A program made the translations under genes and the position numbers. From Bradyrhizobium sp. (GTDB taxonomy: Bacteria > Pseudomonadota > Alphaproteobacteria > Rhizobiales > Xanthobacteraceae), in contig NZ_JACRAW010000025.1 in NCBI RefSeq assembly GCF_016213215.1, positions 62,001-126,000 on the forward strand: a stretch of 64,000 nucleotides of DNA. The letters run 5' to 3'. Under the pieces are notes generated by a model. That model saw only the letters and a list, made by a program, of their open reading frames with translations, was not told the origin of the DNA and did not search any database. Of this stretch, positions 7,760 through 16,730 are shown in pieces (positions within the stretch are counted from its first letter, which is position 1; the number at the start of each line of letters is the position of its first letter).

Positions 7760-10477
7760 TCAGAGATCGAGCCGCACATTGCATATGTCCGGCTCAACCG
7801 GATCCGGCTTCACTTCGAAGCCCAGTTGCCGGCACATATCCAGCATCACGGTGTTCTCCTTGAGCACATCGCCCGAGATCTCGCTGAGGCCTTCTGATCT
7901 TGCATATTCGATGATCAGTTGCATCAATGCCCATCCCAGACCCCTGCCCTTGAGGTCGGAACGAAGCATAATCGCGTACTCTCCGCTCTCATACAGCGCG
8001 TCGGAGTGAATCCGAACCACGCCGATCATCTCATGAGTAATTTCATCGAAGGCGATGAATGCCATGGCACGCGCGTAGTCGAGTTGGGTAAGACGCGCGA
8101 TGAATTCGTGGGTGAACTCCTTCATCGGGGCGAAGAATCGCAGACGGAGGTCGTGGGCCGTCACGTGGTGCAGGAATTCGTGGAGGATCGGCTCGTCTTC
8201 GGGCCTGATCGGGCGGACAAAGACACGCCATGCGCCCTTCACCTCGATGTGCCGCTCCCACTGCGAGGGATAGGCCCGCACTGCAAAATTGCCGGGACCT
8301 GAGCCTGCAAACTTGCCTTCTGGTTGCCCGACCGCAATGCGCGCATCAACGGCCATTACCCCAGTCTCATCTGCCAGCAGGGGGTTGATGTCCAGTTCCC
8401 GGATCTCGGGAATGTCGGCGGCCATCTGCGCCAACTTAACAAGGACCATCGCAACCGCATCCTCCTTCACCGCCGGGACGTCACGATACGCGCGCAACAA
8501 CCTGGAAACCCTGGTGCGCTCGATGAGGTCGCGAGCAAGCTTCAGATCGAGCGGCGGCAATGCGAGGGCCTTGTCGTTGATGATCTCGACAGCCGTGCCG
8601 CCGCGTCCGAACACGACCACGGTCCCGAAGGTCGGATCATCGGCGAGGCCCAGGATCAACTCACGAGCCTTCGCCTTGACGACCATGGCCTGCACGATGA
8701 CGCCCGAAATGCGTGCGTCGGGGCGAAGTTGCTTTGCGCGTGCCATGATGCCGCCCGCTGCCATCCGGACCGCGTCGGGTTTCGTAAGATTGAGGACAAC
8801 GCCGCCAACGTCCGACTTGTGGATGATATCTCGCGACAAGATCTTCAGCACTACGGTCGCGCCCTGCGCGAAGATTTCCTTGGCGTATTCGACCGCCTGC
8901 TCGACGTCGGCTGCCGCATAGGTCGGAACCATGTCGATGTCGTAGGTCTCGAGCAATCGCTTGATTTCCACCGGATCGAGCCATCTGCGACCATCGGCCA
9001 TTGCCGCCGCAACGATCTGCCTCGCCTTGTCGACATCAGGCGCGAACGTATCAGGCATTGCGGGCGGTACCTGGGCCAATTCGTCGACCACCTCGCGATG
9101 GCGGACGAGATGCATGAATCCGCGTACGGCATCGTCCTCGGTCGGATAGTTCGGAATGCCGGCGCTGCTGAGACTGTCGATGATGTTCTGATCCGCGCCA
9201 ACCCAGGCCGCAAGGACCGGCTTCGCCCAGCGGCGATGTCGCTCGCGATACTTCTTGACGAGCTCGGTCACAACGATTGCGATCTCCTCTGCTGATGCGA
9301 TCGCGGTCTGAACATTCACTACGAGAACCGCATCATTGCCGGAATCGGCCAGCAACACCTCCAGGGCAGCCGCATAACGCGCTGCATTGGCATCCCCAAT
9401 GATGTCGATCGGATTTGACTTAGACCAGGTCGGCGGCAGAACGGCGTCGAGCTTCTGCCGTGTGTCCGGGGTCAGCGGCGCCGGAATCCCCTCGAGTTCG
9501 ACCAGCCGATCAGTCGCCAGCACGCCGATGCCGCCGCCATTGGTCAGGATCGCCAACCGCTTTCCGGTCGGCGACTCGACGCGGCCGAGCGTCTCTGCGC
9601 AGTCAAACAGCTCGCGAAGGTCGGACACGCGCAGAATACCGGCGCGTCGGAACGCTGCATCATAAACCGCATCCGAGCCGGCAAGCGCTCCGGTATGGGT
9701 AGCAGCGGCCTTTGCACCCTGCGCCATTCGCCCCGACTTGACGACGACAACGGGTTTCACCCTTGCGGCCGCGCGTGCAGCCGACATGAACTTCCGGGCA
9801 TCCTTGATCGCCTCGACATAGAGCAGGATTGCCCTCGTCTTGGCGTCCAGCGCAAAATAATCCAGCAGGTCGGAGATATCGATGTCGAGCTGGTCTCCGA
9901 TCGAAACGATGCCGGAGAACCCCACGCCACGCTGCGCCGCCCAATCCACCATGCCAGCGGCAATCGCGCCTGATTGAGAAATCAGCGCCAGGTTCCCTGG
10001 TCCGGGCATGTGAGCCGAGAAGCTGGCATTCAGGTTGGCGTTCGGCATCATGATGCCGAGGCAATTCGGCCCTATCAGCCGCATGCCGTATTTCTGTGCG
10101 ATCTGTCCCGTGATCTCCGCGATCGAGCCGGGACCGTGGCCAAGGCCGGCCGTGATGATCAGGGCTCCCGCCGTGCCGCGTTTTCCGGCCTGGTCGATGA
10201 TCCCCGGGATCGCGCTTGCCGGCGCTGTGATCACGACGAGCTCGGGAACGAACGGTAGCTTGTCTACGCTGGTGACGGCCGGAATGCCGCAGATTTCAGC
10301 ATAGCGCGAATTGACCAATCCGAATTCGCCCTTGAACCGGGCCTTTCGGATGTTCTCCAGTACGGCCCGGCCGACGGAACCGTCGCGCGGACTTCCACCG
10401 ACAAGCGCGACCGACAGCGGCGCCAGCAAGTTGTTCAATCGGGAAGTCGACAAGCCTTTGATTGTCCGGTTGGGCAT
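7760..10477 (-). CDS. ADP-forming acyl-CoA synthetase-like protein with C-terminal GNAT acetyltransferase (Pat type)
   Basis: A 905-residue multidomain protein. In order: a CoA-binding Rossmann domain (about 10-110), the succinyl-CoA-ligase-like flavodoxin domains (about 150-440, with LIGPNCLGIMMPNA and KSGRMAQGAKAAATHTGAL), an ATP-grasp domain (about 480-700, with VLKILSRDIIHKSDVGGV) and a GNAT domain (about 745-890, with LRSDLKGRGLGWALMQ). In Salmonella and Rhodopseudomonas, Pat proteins of this architecture acetylate and inactivate acyl-CoA synthetases. The phosphohistidine loop of true acetyl-CoA synthetases appears as KAAATHTGALAGS, so catalysis by the ligase part cannot be excluded. Divergent from the alcohol dehydrogenase operon, with an FNR box between them about 180 bases upstream of its ATG. 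It probably links acyl-CoA status to enzyme acetylation. Confidence 0.88.
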   Translation of the reverse strand: MPNRTIKGLSTSRLNNLLAPLSVALVGGSPRDGSVGRAVLENIRKARFKGEFGLVNSRYAEICGIPAVTSVDKLPFVPELVVITAPASAIPGIIDQAGKRGTAGALIITAGLGHGPGSIAEITGQIAQKYGMRLIGPNCLGIMMPNANLNASFSAHMPGPGNLALISQSGAIAAGMVDWAAQRGVGFSGIVSIGDQLDIDISDLLDYFALDAKTRAILLYVEAIKDARKFMSAARAAARVKPVVVVKSGRMAQGAKAAATHTGALAGSDAVYDAAFRRAGILRVSDLRELFDCAETLGRVESPTGKRLAILTNGGGIGVLATDRLVELEGIPAPLTPDTRQKLDAVLPPTWSKSNPIDIIGDANAARYAAALEVLLADSGNDAVLVVNVQTAIASAEEIAIVVTELVKKYRERHRRWAKPVLAAWVGADQNIIDSLSSAGIPNYPTEDDAVRGFMHLVRHREVVDELAQVPPAMPDTFAPDVDKARQIVAAAMADGRRWLDPVEIKRLLETYDIDMVPTYAAADVEQAVEYAKEIFAQGATVVLKILSRDIIHKSDVGGVVLNLTKPDAVRMAAGGIMARAKQLRPDARISGVIVQAMVVKAKARELILGLADDPTFGTVVVFGRGGTAVEIINDKALALPPLDLKLARDLIERTRVSRLLRAYRDVPAVKEDAVAMVLVKLAQMAADIPEIRELDINPLLADETGVMAVDARIAVGQPEGKFAGSGPGNFAVRAYPSQWERHIEVKGAWRVFVRPIRPEDEPILHEFLHHVTAHDLRLRFFAPMKEFTHEFIARLTQLDYARAMAFIAFDEITHEMIGVVRIHSDALYESGEYAIMLRSDLKGRGLGWALMQLIIEYARSEGLSEISGDVLKENTVMLDMCRQLGFEVKPDPVEPDICNVRLDL

Positions 10478-10649
10478 CGGTGCGGGTACCTAAGGGCATG
10501 CTTGGTCAATCTGCGGCGGCAGGGTGCCACGTCATGACCCAGCAGGTTGGCTATCTGATGACTGTTATTATTTCGCCACCCGGTCGCGGCGTAGAGGCGA
10601 GAATCGCGATTATCGCGTTGAACTTATAGCGAAACGTTATCTCGTTCCT

Positions 10650-10663
10650 TTGATTCTCATCAA
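10650..10663. promoter_or_regulatory. Perfect FNR box in the divergent Pat-type/alcohol dehydrogenase region
   Basis: TTGAT-TCTC-ATCAA is an exact match to the FNR consensus. It is centred about 108 bases before the ATG at 10765, so a long leader or a promoter further from the gene is implied. The same spacing is found at the DUF6894 gene (box 38086-38099). On the other strand the Pat-type gene starts about 180 bases away. Confidence 0.88.
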
Positions 10664-10764
10664 TCCGGTTCGCGGGGCCCAAATGGTCTCCTGAGGAACG
10701 TCAAGGACTGGCCGCTCTCTGCCCTTATGCGTTATGCTGTTTCCGGTCCGCTCTGGAGAAGCTA

Positions 10765-11748
10765 ATGCGTGCGATGGTATTGCAAACCCCGCGAGCGCCG
10801 CTCCAGATGGAAGAGCGTCCAGATCTGATCCCGGGCGAAGGAGAGATTCGTGTGAAGGTGAGTGCATGCGGCGTTTGCCGCACCGACCTGCACGTCGCCG
10901 ATGCCGAACTTCCAGACATCAAATACCCGATCGTCCCTGGTCACGAGATCGTGGGTCGTGTCGATTTCATCGGTCCGCATGTCACGACCCACCAGATCGG
11001 CGATCGCGTCGGAATTCCCTGGCTCGGCCATACCTGCGGCACTTGCCGTTTCTGCAGCAAGGGGATGGAGAATCTCTGCGATGCTCCGCTCTTTACCGGC
11101 TATACGCGTGACGGTGGCTTTGCCACGCATACGATTGCCGATGCTCGTTATGCCTTTCCGCTTGGTGAAGACGGCGACGATGTTGCCATCGCCCCGCTAT
11201 TGTGCGCGGGTTTGATAGGCTGGCGCTCGCTGGTCATGGCCGGAAACGCCGAGCGGCTTGGGATCTACGGCTTCGGCGCCGCGGGTCACATCGTTACCCA
11301 GGTCGCGCTCTGGCAAGGACGCTCCGTCTATGCTTTCACGCGCGCCGCCGATACTGCCGCGCAGGACTTTGCTCGCCAGCTCGGCGCAGCATGGGCAGGC
11401 GCCTCGGATCAGGCGCCCGACGTTCCGCTCGATGCGGCCATTATCTATGCGCCTGCAGGAGAACTGGTTCCTCGGGCCCTGCGAGCGGTACGCAAGGGCG
11501 GTCGTGTCGTTTGCGCCGGGATTCACATGAGCGACATTCCAAGCTTTCCCTATCATCTGCTGTGGGACGAACGGCAACTGGTGTCCGTCGCGAACCTCAC
11601 GCGACAGGATGGGATGGATTTTCTCCGGGTCGCGCCACAGGCCCGCGTCCACACGCAAACGTCCGCATTTCCACTGGCCGAAGCCAACGAAGTCCTGAAC
11701 AAATTGAGGACAGGACAAATCCTTGGCGCCGCGGTGCTCAGACCTTGA
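10765..11748 (+). CDS. Zinc-dependent alcohol dehydrogenase (MDR superfamily, AdhA-like)
   Basis: A 327-residue medium-chain dehydrogenase. The catalytic-zinc segment is VSACGVCRTDLH with the second ligand in VPGHEIVGRV; the structural-zinc cysteines are in HTCGTCRFCSKGMENLC. The cofactor-binding region has the shortened glycine motif IYGFGAAGH, which suits NAD(P). The length is slightly below the usual 340-350. The short length, and GFGAAGH in place of GxGxxG, place it with the AdhA-like group often found in hypoxia loci. First gene of an operon: the kinase gene starts eight bases after its stop. A perfect FNR box lies upstream. It likely recycles NADH by reducing aldehydes, or oxidises alcohols; substrate unknown. 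Confidence 0.9.
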   Translation: MRAMVLQTPRAPLQMEERPDLIPGEGEIRVKVSACGVCRTDLHVADAELPDIKYPIVPGHEIVGRVDFIGPHVTTHQIGDRVGIPWLGHTCGTCRFCSKGMENLCDAPLFTGYTRDGGFATHTIADARYAFPLGEDGDDVAIAPLLCAGLIGWRSLVMAGNAERLGIYGFGAAGHIVTQVALWQGRSVYAFTRAADTAAQDFARQLGAAWAGASDQAPDVPLDAAIIYAPAGELVPRALRAVRKGGRVVCAGIHMSDIPSFPYHLLWDERQLVSVANLTRQDGMDFLRVAPQARVHTQTSAFPLAEANEVLNKLRTGQILGAAVLRP

Positions 11749-11756
11749 CTCGTCCA

Positions 11757-13310
11757 ATGGATGCTTCAACCCAAAACGACGCAGCGATCCAGGAGCGCGT
11801 GTTCGCGTACCTCACCGATCCGGCTGTTCATCCTGGCACGCTGCGGATCGACACGCACGCAGCTTCCGTATTTCTGGAAGGTGACCGGGCCCTGAAGATA
11901 AAAAGGGCAGTCCACTTTCCATTTCTCGACTATTCGACCCTGGAAAAGCGCAAGGCCGCCTGCGAAGAAGAGATCAGGATCAACCGGCCCTTTGCGCCGC
12001 GGATCTATCGGGGGGTCGTAGCAATCACGCAAGACCCGGACGGATTGCTGAGCGTGGACGGCAAAGGCGTGCCGATCGAATTTGCGGTGGAAATGTCCCG
12101 TTTTGACGAGCAGCAAACGCTCGATCATCTCTCCAAAGCCGGTCCTCTCGACGCGAAGCTCGCCTCCGACATCGCCGATGCGATCTCGGTCTCGCATGCC
12201 ATCGCCCCTGGCGCCGATGCAGCGCGCTGGATCAAGTCGATTCCAGCTCTCATCGACAGCAACACCGCAGGTCTGCAGAATGGCGCCCGTTTTCCGGCGA
12301 GCGAGATCGAAGACCTGGGAAGGACCTCGCATGAGATATTCGCCTGTGTCCGGGGTCTCCTCGAAGAACGCGGCCGAAGCGGCCATGTGCGGCGCTGCCA
12401 CGGTGACCTGCATTTGGCGAACATCGTCCTGATCGCGGATCGGCCCGTCCTGTTCGATGCCATCGAATTCGACCCAACGATCGCCTCTGTCGATGTGCTC
12501 TACGACCTCGCTTTTCCGTTGATGGATCTCCTGCGTTATGGGCAACCCTTGGCGGCCAATGTCGTGCTCAACCGCTATCTCGGGACGACTTCGGTCGAAA
12601 ATCTTGAAGGGCTAGCAGCACTTGCTCTGTTTCTATCCATGCGGGCTGCGATCCGCGCACAGGTGCTGATCGCCCGGCTCGAGCGGCCAAACGCCGATCA
12701 CGCCGGCTCACTCGCGGACGCACACGAATATTTCAAGCTTGCGCAATCCTTGATTCGTCCCCCCGCGCCTCGATTGATTGCCATCGGTGGATTATCGGGT
12801 ACCGGAAAATCAGTTCTGGCGCGTGCGCTTGCGCCCTTCGTGGCGCCACAGCCCGGAGCCGTTGTGTTCCGCAGCGATGTCCTGCGAAAGCAATTGTTCG
12901 GGGTAGGCGAAACAGAACGGCTGCCGGCGGACGCCTATCGCCGCGAGGCCGGCGAACAGGTTTATGCGACGCTCCTGCGGCGCGCGAATTCTGTCCTGGC
13001 GCATGGCCATTCGGCCATTGTCGATGCCGTGTTCGCACAAGAGGACGAGCGAACCGCTGTTGCCAAAATCGCGAGCGAGCTCAGAGTGCCGCTTTCAGCC
13101 TTCTTCCTTGTGGCCGATTTGGCGATCCGGCAGGCACGCGTCGGCCATCGGCAAGGCGACGCCTCGGACGCCACGCCGGAGGTTGCGGCGCTACAGGAGC
13201 AATATAGTATTGGTAGCGTCGGTTGGACGATCATCGATGCATCCGGGACACCCGAGCAGACGCTCGAACAGTGTCGAAGCCGGATCGCTGACAAGGGGCA
13301 GGCCATCTGA
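11757..13310 (+). CDS. Two-domain protein: aminoglycoside-phosphotransferase-like kinase plus P-loop kinase
   Basis: A 517-residue protein. Residues 1-320 are an APH-like kinase with the catalytic-loop motif CHGDLHLANIV (about residue 213) and the metal-binding segment LFDAIEFDP. Residues about 335-510 are a P-loop kinase with Walker A GGLSGTGKS (about 342-350) followed by a segment like the gluconate-kinase/zeta-toxin family (FRSDVLRKQLFGV). The fused pair is a recognised but poorly characterised bacterial architecture. It starts at the ATG at 11757, eight bases after the dehydrogenase stop; a CHAD gene follows 13 bases later. The substrate is unknown. It may phosphorylate a sugar, a nucleotide or a small metabolite. 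No antibiotic-resistance context is present, so an aminoglycoside substrate is unlikely. Confidence 0.85.
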   Translation: MDASTQNDAAIQERVFAYLTDPAVHPGTLRIDTHAASVFLEGDRALKIKRAVHFPFLDYSTLEKRKAACEEEIRINRPFAPRIYRGVVAITQDPDGLLSVDGKGVPIEFAVEMSRFDEQQTLDHLSKAGPLDAKLASDIADAISVSHAIAPGADAARWIKSIPALIDSNTAGLQNGARFPASEIEDLGRTSHEIFACVRGLLEERGRSGHVRRCHGDLHLANIVLIADRPVLFDAIEFDPTIASVDVLYDLAFPLMDLLRYGQPLAANVVLNRYLGTTSVENLEGLAALALFLSMRAAIRAQVLIARLERPNADHAGSLADAHEYFKLAQSLIRPPAPRLIAIGGLSGTGKSVLARALAPFVAPQPGAVVFRSDVLRKQLFGVGETERLPADAYRREAGEQVYATLLRRANSVLAHGHSAIVDAVFAQEDERTAVAKIASELRVPLSAFFLVADLAIRQARVGHRQGDASDATPEVAALQEQYSIGSVGWTIIDASGTPEQTLEQCRSRIADKGQAI

Positions 13311-13323
13311 TTGGCCGGAGCGT

Positions 13324-14259
13324 ATGGCGCAGTTTGAAACAGCGTTTCGGACAGCCGACAACACCGGCCGGGCGTCTACTCGGGGCTTTTCCCGGCTGAA
13401 CTCGGCCATGGCGTGTGATGTCGCCTTCCGGATCATGGCGCGCCGTTACCTCGATGCGGTCGCGGCGCAGCACGACGGCACTTGTGATGGCGACGTTACC
13501 GCTCTGCATGACATACGAATTGCGCTCACGCATCTGCGCACCACGATCCGTTTCTTCTCCCCGATAATTGACGATACGGAACGCCGGCGCATTTGGGCCG
13601 GATTGAAATGGTTGAACGGCCAGCTCGGCAAGGTGCGGGACCTGGACGTAGCGATCGACACAATCAGACGGGCGGCAGGGGGTGATCCGAAGGCCCTATC
13701 CCAAGTCCAATCCTGGAACGAAAAGCGGGAATTGGGACACCGGCTGCTGGCACGGGTGCTCAAATCCGCGCGATACCGGAACCTGATTGAAAACACCTCA
13801 AACTGGATCGACGGTGGGCCGTGGTCCACCTCAAAGAGCAAGGAGGAGGTCAAGGCGCGCGGCACTCCTATCGGCACCTTCGCCACGCAACAACTGGCGG
13901 CATGGGAAAAAAAACTCCTAAAGAAATCCCGCAAGCTCAAGGATATGAATGTCAACGAGCGCCATCAATTGAGGCTGCTCAACAAGCGCCTGACCTATTC
14001 GATTGAATCGCTTCAGGATCTGTTTTCGGACAAACGGTTCTCGAAGCAGAAAACCGCCCTCAAGCATCTGCGCAAGGCGCAGCGCTGCCTCGGTCAGCTC
14101 AATGATGCTGCACGTGGAGAAGCGCTGGCCGCCGCCTTGTATGGCGAGAAGTCCGATGCGATCCCTCACTTCATCAGCCGCAAACGGGAAAAGCGGCTGC
14201 TGCTAACGGCGGCAACGGCCTACGACAAGCTGGACAAGTTGAAGCTGTTTCGTGTTTGA
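13324..14259 (+). CDS. CHAD-domain protein (polyphosphate-binding type)
   Basis: A 311-residue all-helical protein with the conserved CHAD pattern of basic helices: DIRIALTHLRTTIRFF, RDLDVAIDTIRR, HQLRLLNKRLTYSIESL and KHLRKAQRCLGQLND. The conserved His and Arg/Lys residues in these helices bind polyanions, and CHAD proteins bind polyphosphate granules in characterised cases. The start at 13324 is preceded by GGAG six bases away. It is the third gene of the dehydrogenase-kinase-CHAD operon under the FNR box at 10650. No CYTH/triphosphatase domain is attached. The association suggests a link between polyphosphate, redox balance and PHA storage, whose synthase is the next gene but on the opposite strand. 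Confidence 0.85.
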   Translation: MAQFETAFRTADNTGRASTRGFSRLNSAMACDVAFRIMARRYLDAVAAQHDGTCDGDVTALHDIRIALTHLRTTIRFFSPIIDDTERRRIWAGLKWLNGQLGKVRDLDVAIDTIRRAAGGDPKALSQVQSWNEKRELGHRLLARVLKSARYRNLIENTSNWIDGGPWSTSKSKEEVKARGTPIGTFATQQLAAWEKKLLKKSRKLKDMNVNERHQLRLLNKRLTYSIESLQDLFSDKRFSKQKTALKHLRKAQRCLGQLNDAARGEALAAALYGEKSDAIPHFISRKREKRLLLTAATAYDKLDKLKLFRV

Positions 14260-14274
14260 CGCTCAGAGAGCCCG

Positions 14275-16137
14275 TTAGGTGCGGACGTAATCACCGGGCG
14301 CATCAGGCAGATCCTCGGTCGCATCAAAACCCATTCGCGGCGGCTCGCAGGGCTCGCCGGAATGCGCCTTGAGCCAACTGACCCATTCCGGCCACCACGA
14401 CCCTTCAAAGCGCGGGGCGACCTTCAACCACTCGTCGGGACCGATATAGGGCGCATCCGCAGCCTTCATCATGACTTGATAGACGTGCCCGTTCTCGCCG
14501 GGCGGCGCTACTATTCCGGCATTGTGACCGCCGCTTGTCAAAACGTAGGTGACGTCCGCATCGACCTGGTAGTGGATCTTGTATGTGGACTTCCAGGGCG
14601 CCACGTGATCCCTCAGCGTTCCAACCACGAACATCGGAGCGTGGATATCAGAAAGCGCGATCGGCTTGCCGTCAACTAGATATCGTCCCTCGGCCAGAGC
14701 GTTATTGAGGAAGAGCCTGCGCAAGTATTCCGAATGCATTCGGTACGGCAGGCGCGTGGCATCGGCGTTCCAGGCCATGAGGTCGCTGGATTGCGCGCGC
14801 TCACCCATCAGGTAGTCGTGCGAAAGGTGCGACCAGATCAAGTCATTGGAACGCAGGAGCTGGAACGCGCCCGCCATCTGCGTGGTATCAAGGAAGCCGC
14901 GCTCCCACATCACGTCTTCAAGAAATGCGACCTGGCTTTCGTTGATGAACAGCGTCAACTCGCCGGCTTCCGTGAAATCGGTCTGCGCCGCCAGCAGCGT
15001 GATCGACCTCAACCTGTTGTCGCCGTCGCGCGCCATCGCAGCGCTGGTGATCGACAGCAAGGTGCCGCCGAGGCAATAGCCGAGCGTATGGATCCTGCGA
15101 CGCGGAACAATGCATCCGATGGTATCAAGTGCGGCCCTGACGCCCAACTTGCGATAGTCATCGAAAGCGATCTCGCGATCGTCCGCGCCAGGATTACGCC
15201 AGGAAATCATGAAGACCGTAAAGCCCTCGCCGGTCAGGTATTTCACCAATGAATTGCGCGACGACAGATCGAGAATGTAGAACTTCATGATCCACGCCGG
15301 CACGATCAGGATTGGTTCCGGATGCACCATTTCGGTGGTTGGAGAGTACTGGATCAGCTCGATCAGTTTGTTCCGGTAAACCACCTTTCCGCGTGAAGTG
15401 GCGACCGTCTTTCCAACCACGAATGGCTGATCGGCGGCAGCCGCCTTGCCGCCCGACAGCGCCCGCCTCAGGTCGCTGCACCAGTTCTGCCAGCCCCGAA
15501 CAAAGTTCTCCCCACCACTCTGAAGCGCCTTCTGTAGCACTTCAGGATTGGTGGCTATGAAATTCGATGGCGCGAGCATATCGAGCACCTGCCGCACAGA
15601 GAACTCGACGACCGCTTCGTTCGCCGGCGCAACGCCACGCACGCCGGTCGTGGCCTTGTGCCACCATTGCTCCCTTGCCAGAAACTCCTGCGCCAGCAAA
15701 TTGAAGAGCGGATTCCGCCATTCGGGCGCCGAAAAACGCCGGTCCTGTGGCTGCGGCTTGATGATCGACCATGGTTCCTGGTTTGGCGAGCCGGCGTGGA
15801 GTGCAGCCCCGAATAGGCGACCGGCATTGCGCCACGCGTCCTGCACGATTGCCATCTGACGCTGCGGGGCAGCGATCAGGTGCGCGGCCCAATCGATATA
15901 GGCGAGTGACATGGCAACCGGCGAAATTCCGCCAGTCAGCCGCGCCACCATGGCGTGGAAGGCCCGATCGGCCTCATAGGAGTCGGATCCCAGTCGGGAC
16001 TCGGAAGCAGGCTGCTCGACGGTAACGCCACGAACATCACTGTCACCCGCAAACCTCACCGGCAGAGGGACCTCTGACACTACGGTGGGCTTTACAAGCT
16101 CGGGCTTGACGAGGGTCGAGGTCGTAACGACACTCAT
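14275..16137 (-). CDS. phaC: Poly(3-hydroxyalkanoate) synthase (PHA polymerase)
   Basis: A 620-residue PHA synthase that polymerises hydroxyacyl-CoA into storage polyester on granules. The lipase-like box is GYCLGG with the catalytic cysteine at residue 355 in HTLGYCLGGTLLSI; the catalytic Asp is in VVGTLRDHVAPW and the His in TSGGHNAGI. The length fits class I enzymes. The stretch FVGKT/VAT before residue 250 and EPWSIIKPQPQDRRFS near 120-135 are typical of the N-terminal domain. It is separated by 55 bases from the phasin gene upstream on the same strand, so the two are probably cotranscribed from the promoter that carries an FNR box at 16625-16638. No phaA, phaB, phaR or phaZ is in the window. 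Confidence 0.95.
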   Translation of the reverse strand: MSVVTTSTLVKPELVKPTVVSEVPLPVRFAGDSDVRGVTVEQPASESRLGSDSYEADRAFHAMVARLTGGISPVAMSLAYIDWAAHLIAAPQRQMAIVQDAWRNAGRLFGAALHAGSPNQEPWSIIKPQPQDRRFSAPEWRNPLFNLLAQEFLAREQWWHKATTGVRGVAPANEAVVEFSVRQVLDMLAPSNFIATNPEVLQKALQSGGENFVRGWQNWCSDLRRALSGGKAAAADQPFVVGKTVATSRGKVVYRNKLIELIQYSPTTEMVHPEPILIVPAWIMKFYILDLSSRNSLVKYLTGEGFTVFMISWRNPGADDREIAFDDYRKLGVRAALDTIGCIVPRRRIHTLGYCLGGTLLSITSAAMARDGDNRLRSITLLAAQTDFTEAGELTLFINESQVAFLEDVMWERGFLDTTQMAGAFQLLRSNDLIWSHLSHDYLMGERAQSSDLMAWNADATRLPYRMHSEYLRRLFLNNALAEGRYLVDGKPIALSDIHAPMFVVGTLRDHVAPWKSTYKIHYQVDADVTYVLTSGGHNAGIVAPPGENGHVYQVMMKAADAPYIGPDEWLKVAPRFEGSWWPEWVSWLKAHSGEPCEPPRMGFDATEDLPDAPGDYVRT

Positions 16138-16192
16138 TCCTTCGGCTCTTCAGTTGTTGATATTCGAAACTGGTGGCGCCTGCGAACTCAAA

Positions 16193-16561
16193 TCAAATTC
16201 GCGGCCGGCTGTCGACCAGCTTCGACGTTGTCTCAATTAGCCTTTCGCCATGCTTAAAAATCCGTTCACAGTCGCGCCTGATAAAGTCGAGCTGATGCTG
16301 ACCGCACTCCTGACACATGGTCCTAAGATCCTTGACGGAATGAGACCCGGCCAGTTTCGAAATATATTCAGCGAATAGATGCGACTCGGTCCGAAACCGC
16401 TCCAGGAGCTCGTCGTTCATGAAAACGACTTCCTCGAGAAAAATCCGTTGTGCACCGAACAGGAAGTCCATGGCATGCTTGTTCGCCTCGCCCAGTCGAG
16501 CGATCGCATTGGACTCCGCCAGTTCGGCCGTGACATCATGGAATCTGGCCGATTCAGTCAT
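16193..16561 (-). CDS. Phasin (PHA granule-associated protein)
   Basis: A 122-residue all-helical phasin-family protein. It is amphipathic, with the typical core NKHAMDFLFGAQRIFLEEVVF and a long helix to KHGERLIETTSKLVD. Phasins coat PHA granules and control their size and number. AGGAGG five bases before the ATG is a strong binding site. It lies directly upstream of phaC on the same strand. An FNR-type box (16625-16638) is centred 70.5 bases before its start and a -10-like CATAT (minus strand, about 16601-16605) is suitably placed. Induction at low oxygen is therefore likely. A second phasin is at 37502-37843. Confidence 0.85.
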   Translation of the reverse strand: MTESARFHDVTAELAESNAIARLGEANKHAMDFLFGAQRIFLEEVVFMNDELLERFRTESHLFAEYISKLAGSHSVKDLRTMCQECGQHQLDFIRRDCERIFKHGERLIETTSKLVDSRPRI

Positions 16562-16624
16562 CCCGACCTCCTAGCTTGTCGCAAGATTCGAAGTTGGAAG
16601 ATATGGTTAGTAATTGGCACCACA

Positions 16625-16638
16625 TTGAGCTGCATCAA
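16625..16638. promoter_or_regulatory. FNR/FixK box serving the phasin-phaC unit
   Basis: TTGAG-CTGC-ATCAA. The centre is 70.5 bases upstream of the phasin ATG (16561, minus strand). It is one of two boxes exactly 30 bases apart in the divergent region; this is the one nearer the phasin. Confidence 0.75.
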
Positions 16639-16654
16639 GGGGGTGCTGTCCCCA

Positions 16655-16668
16655 TTGATATGGGTCAA
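16655..16668. promoter_or_regulatory. FNR/FixK box serving the CBS-BON gene
   Basis: TTGAT-ATGG-GTCAA. The centre is 69.5 bases upstream of the ATG at 16731. A TATTTC at 16695-16700 is a possible -10. It begins exactly 30 bases after the start of the neighbouring box, about three helical turns, so the two bound dimers would lie on the same DNA face. Confidence 0.8.
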
Positions 16669-16730
16669 ATCGGCCAGCGTCCCTTGGATTAGCCTATTTC
16701 CGATAATCGCTCGAACTTCCGGAGACCTCC

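Noticed and set aside
8324..9295. Long plus-strand open frame of 323 codons
   Set aside because: It is antisense to the Pat-type gene, which has clear CoA-binding, ATP-grasp and GNAT domains.
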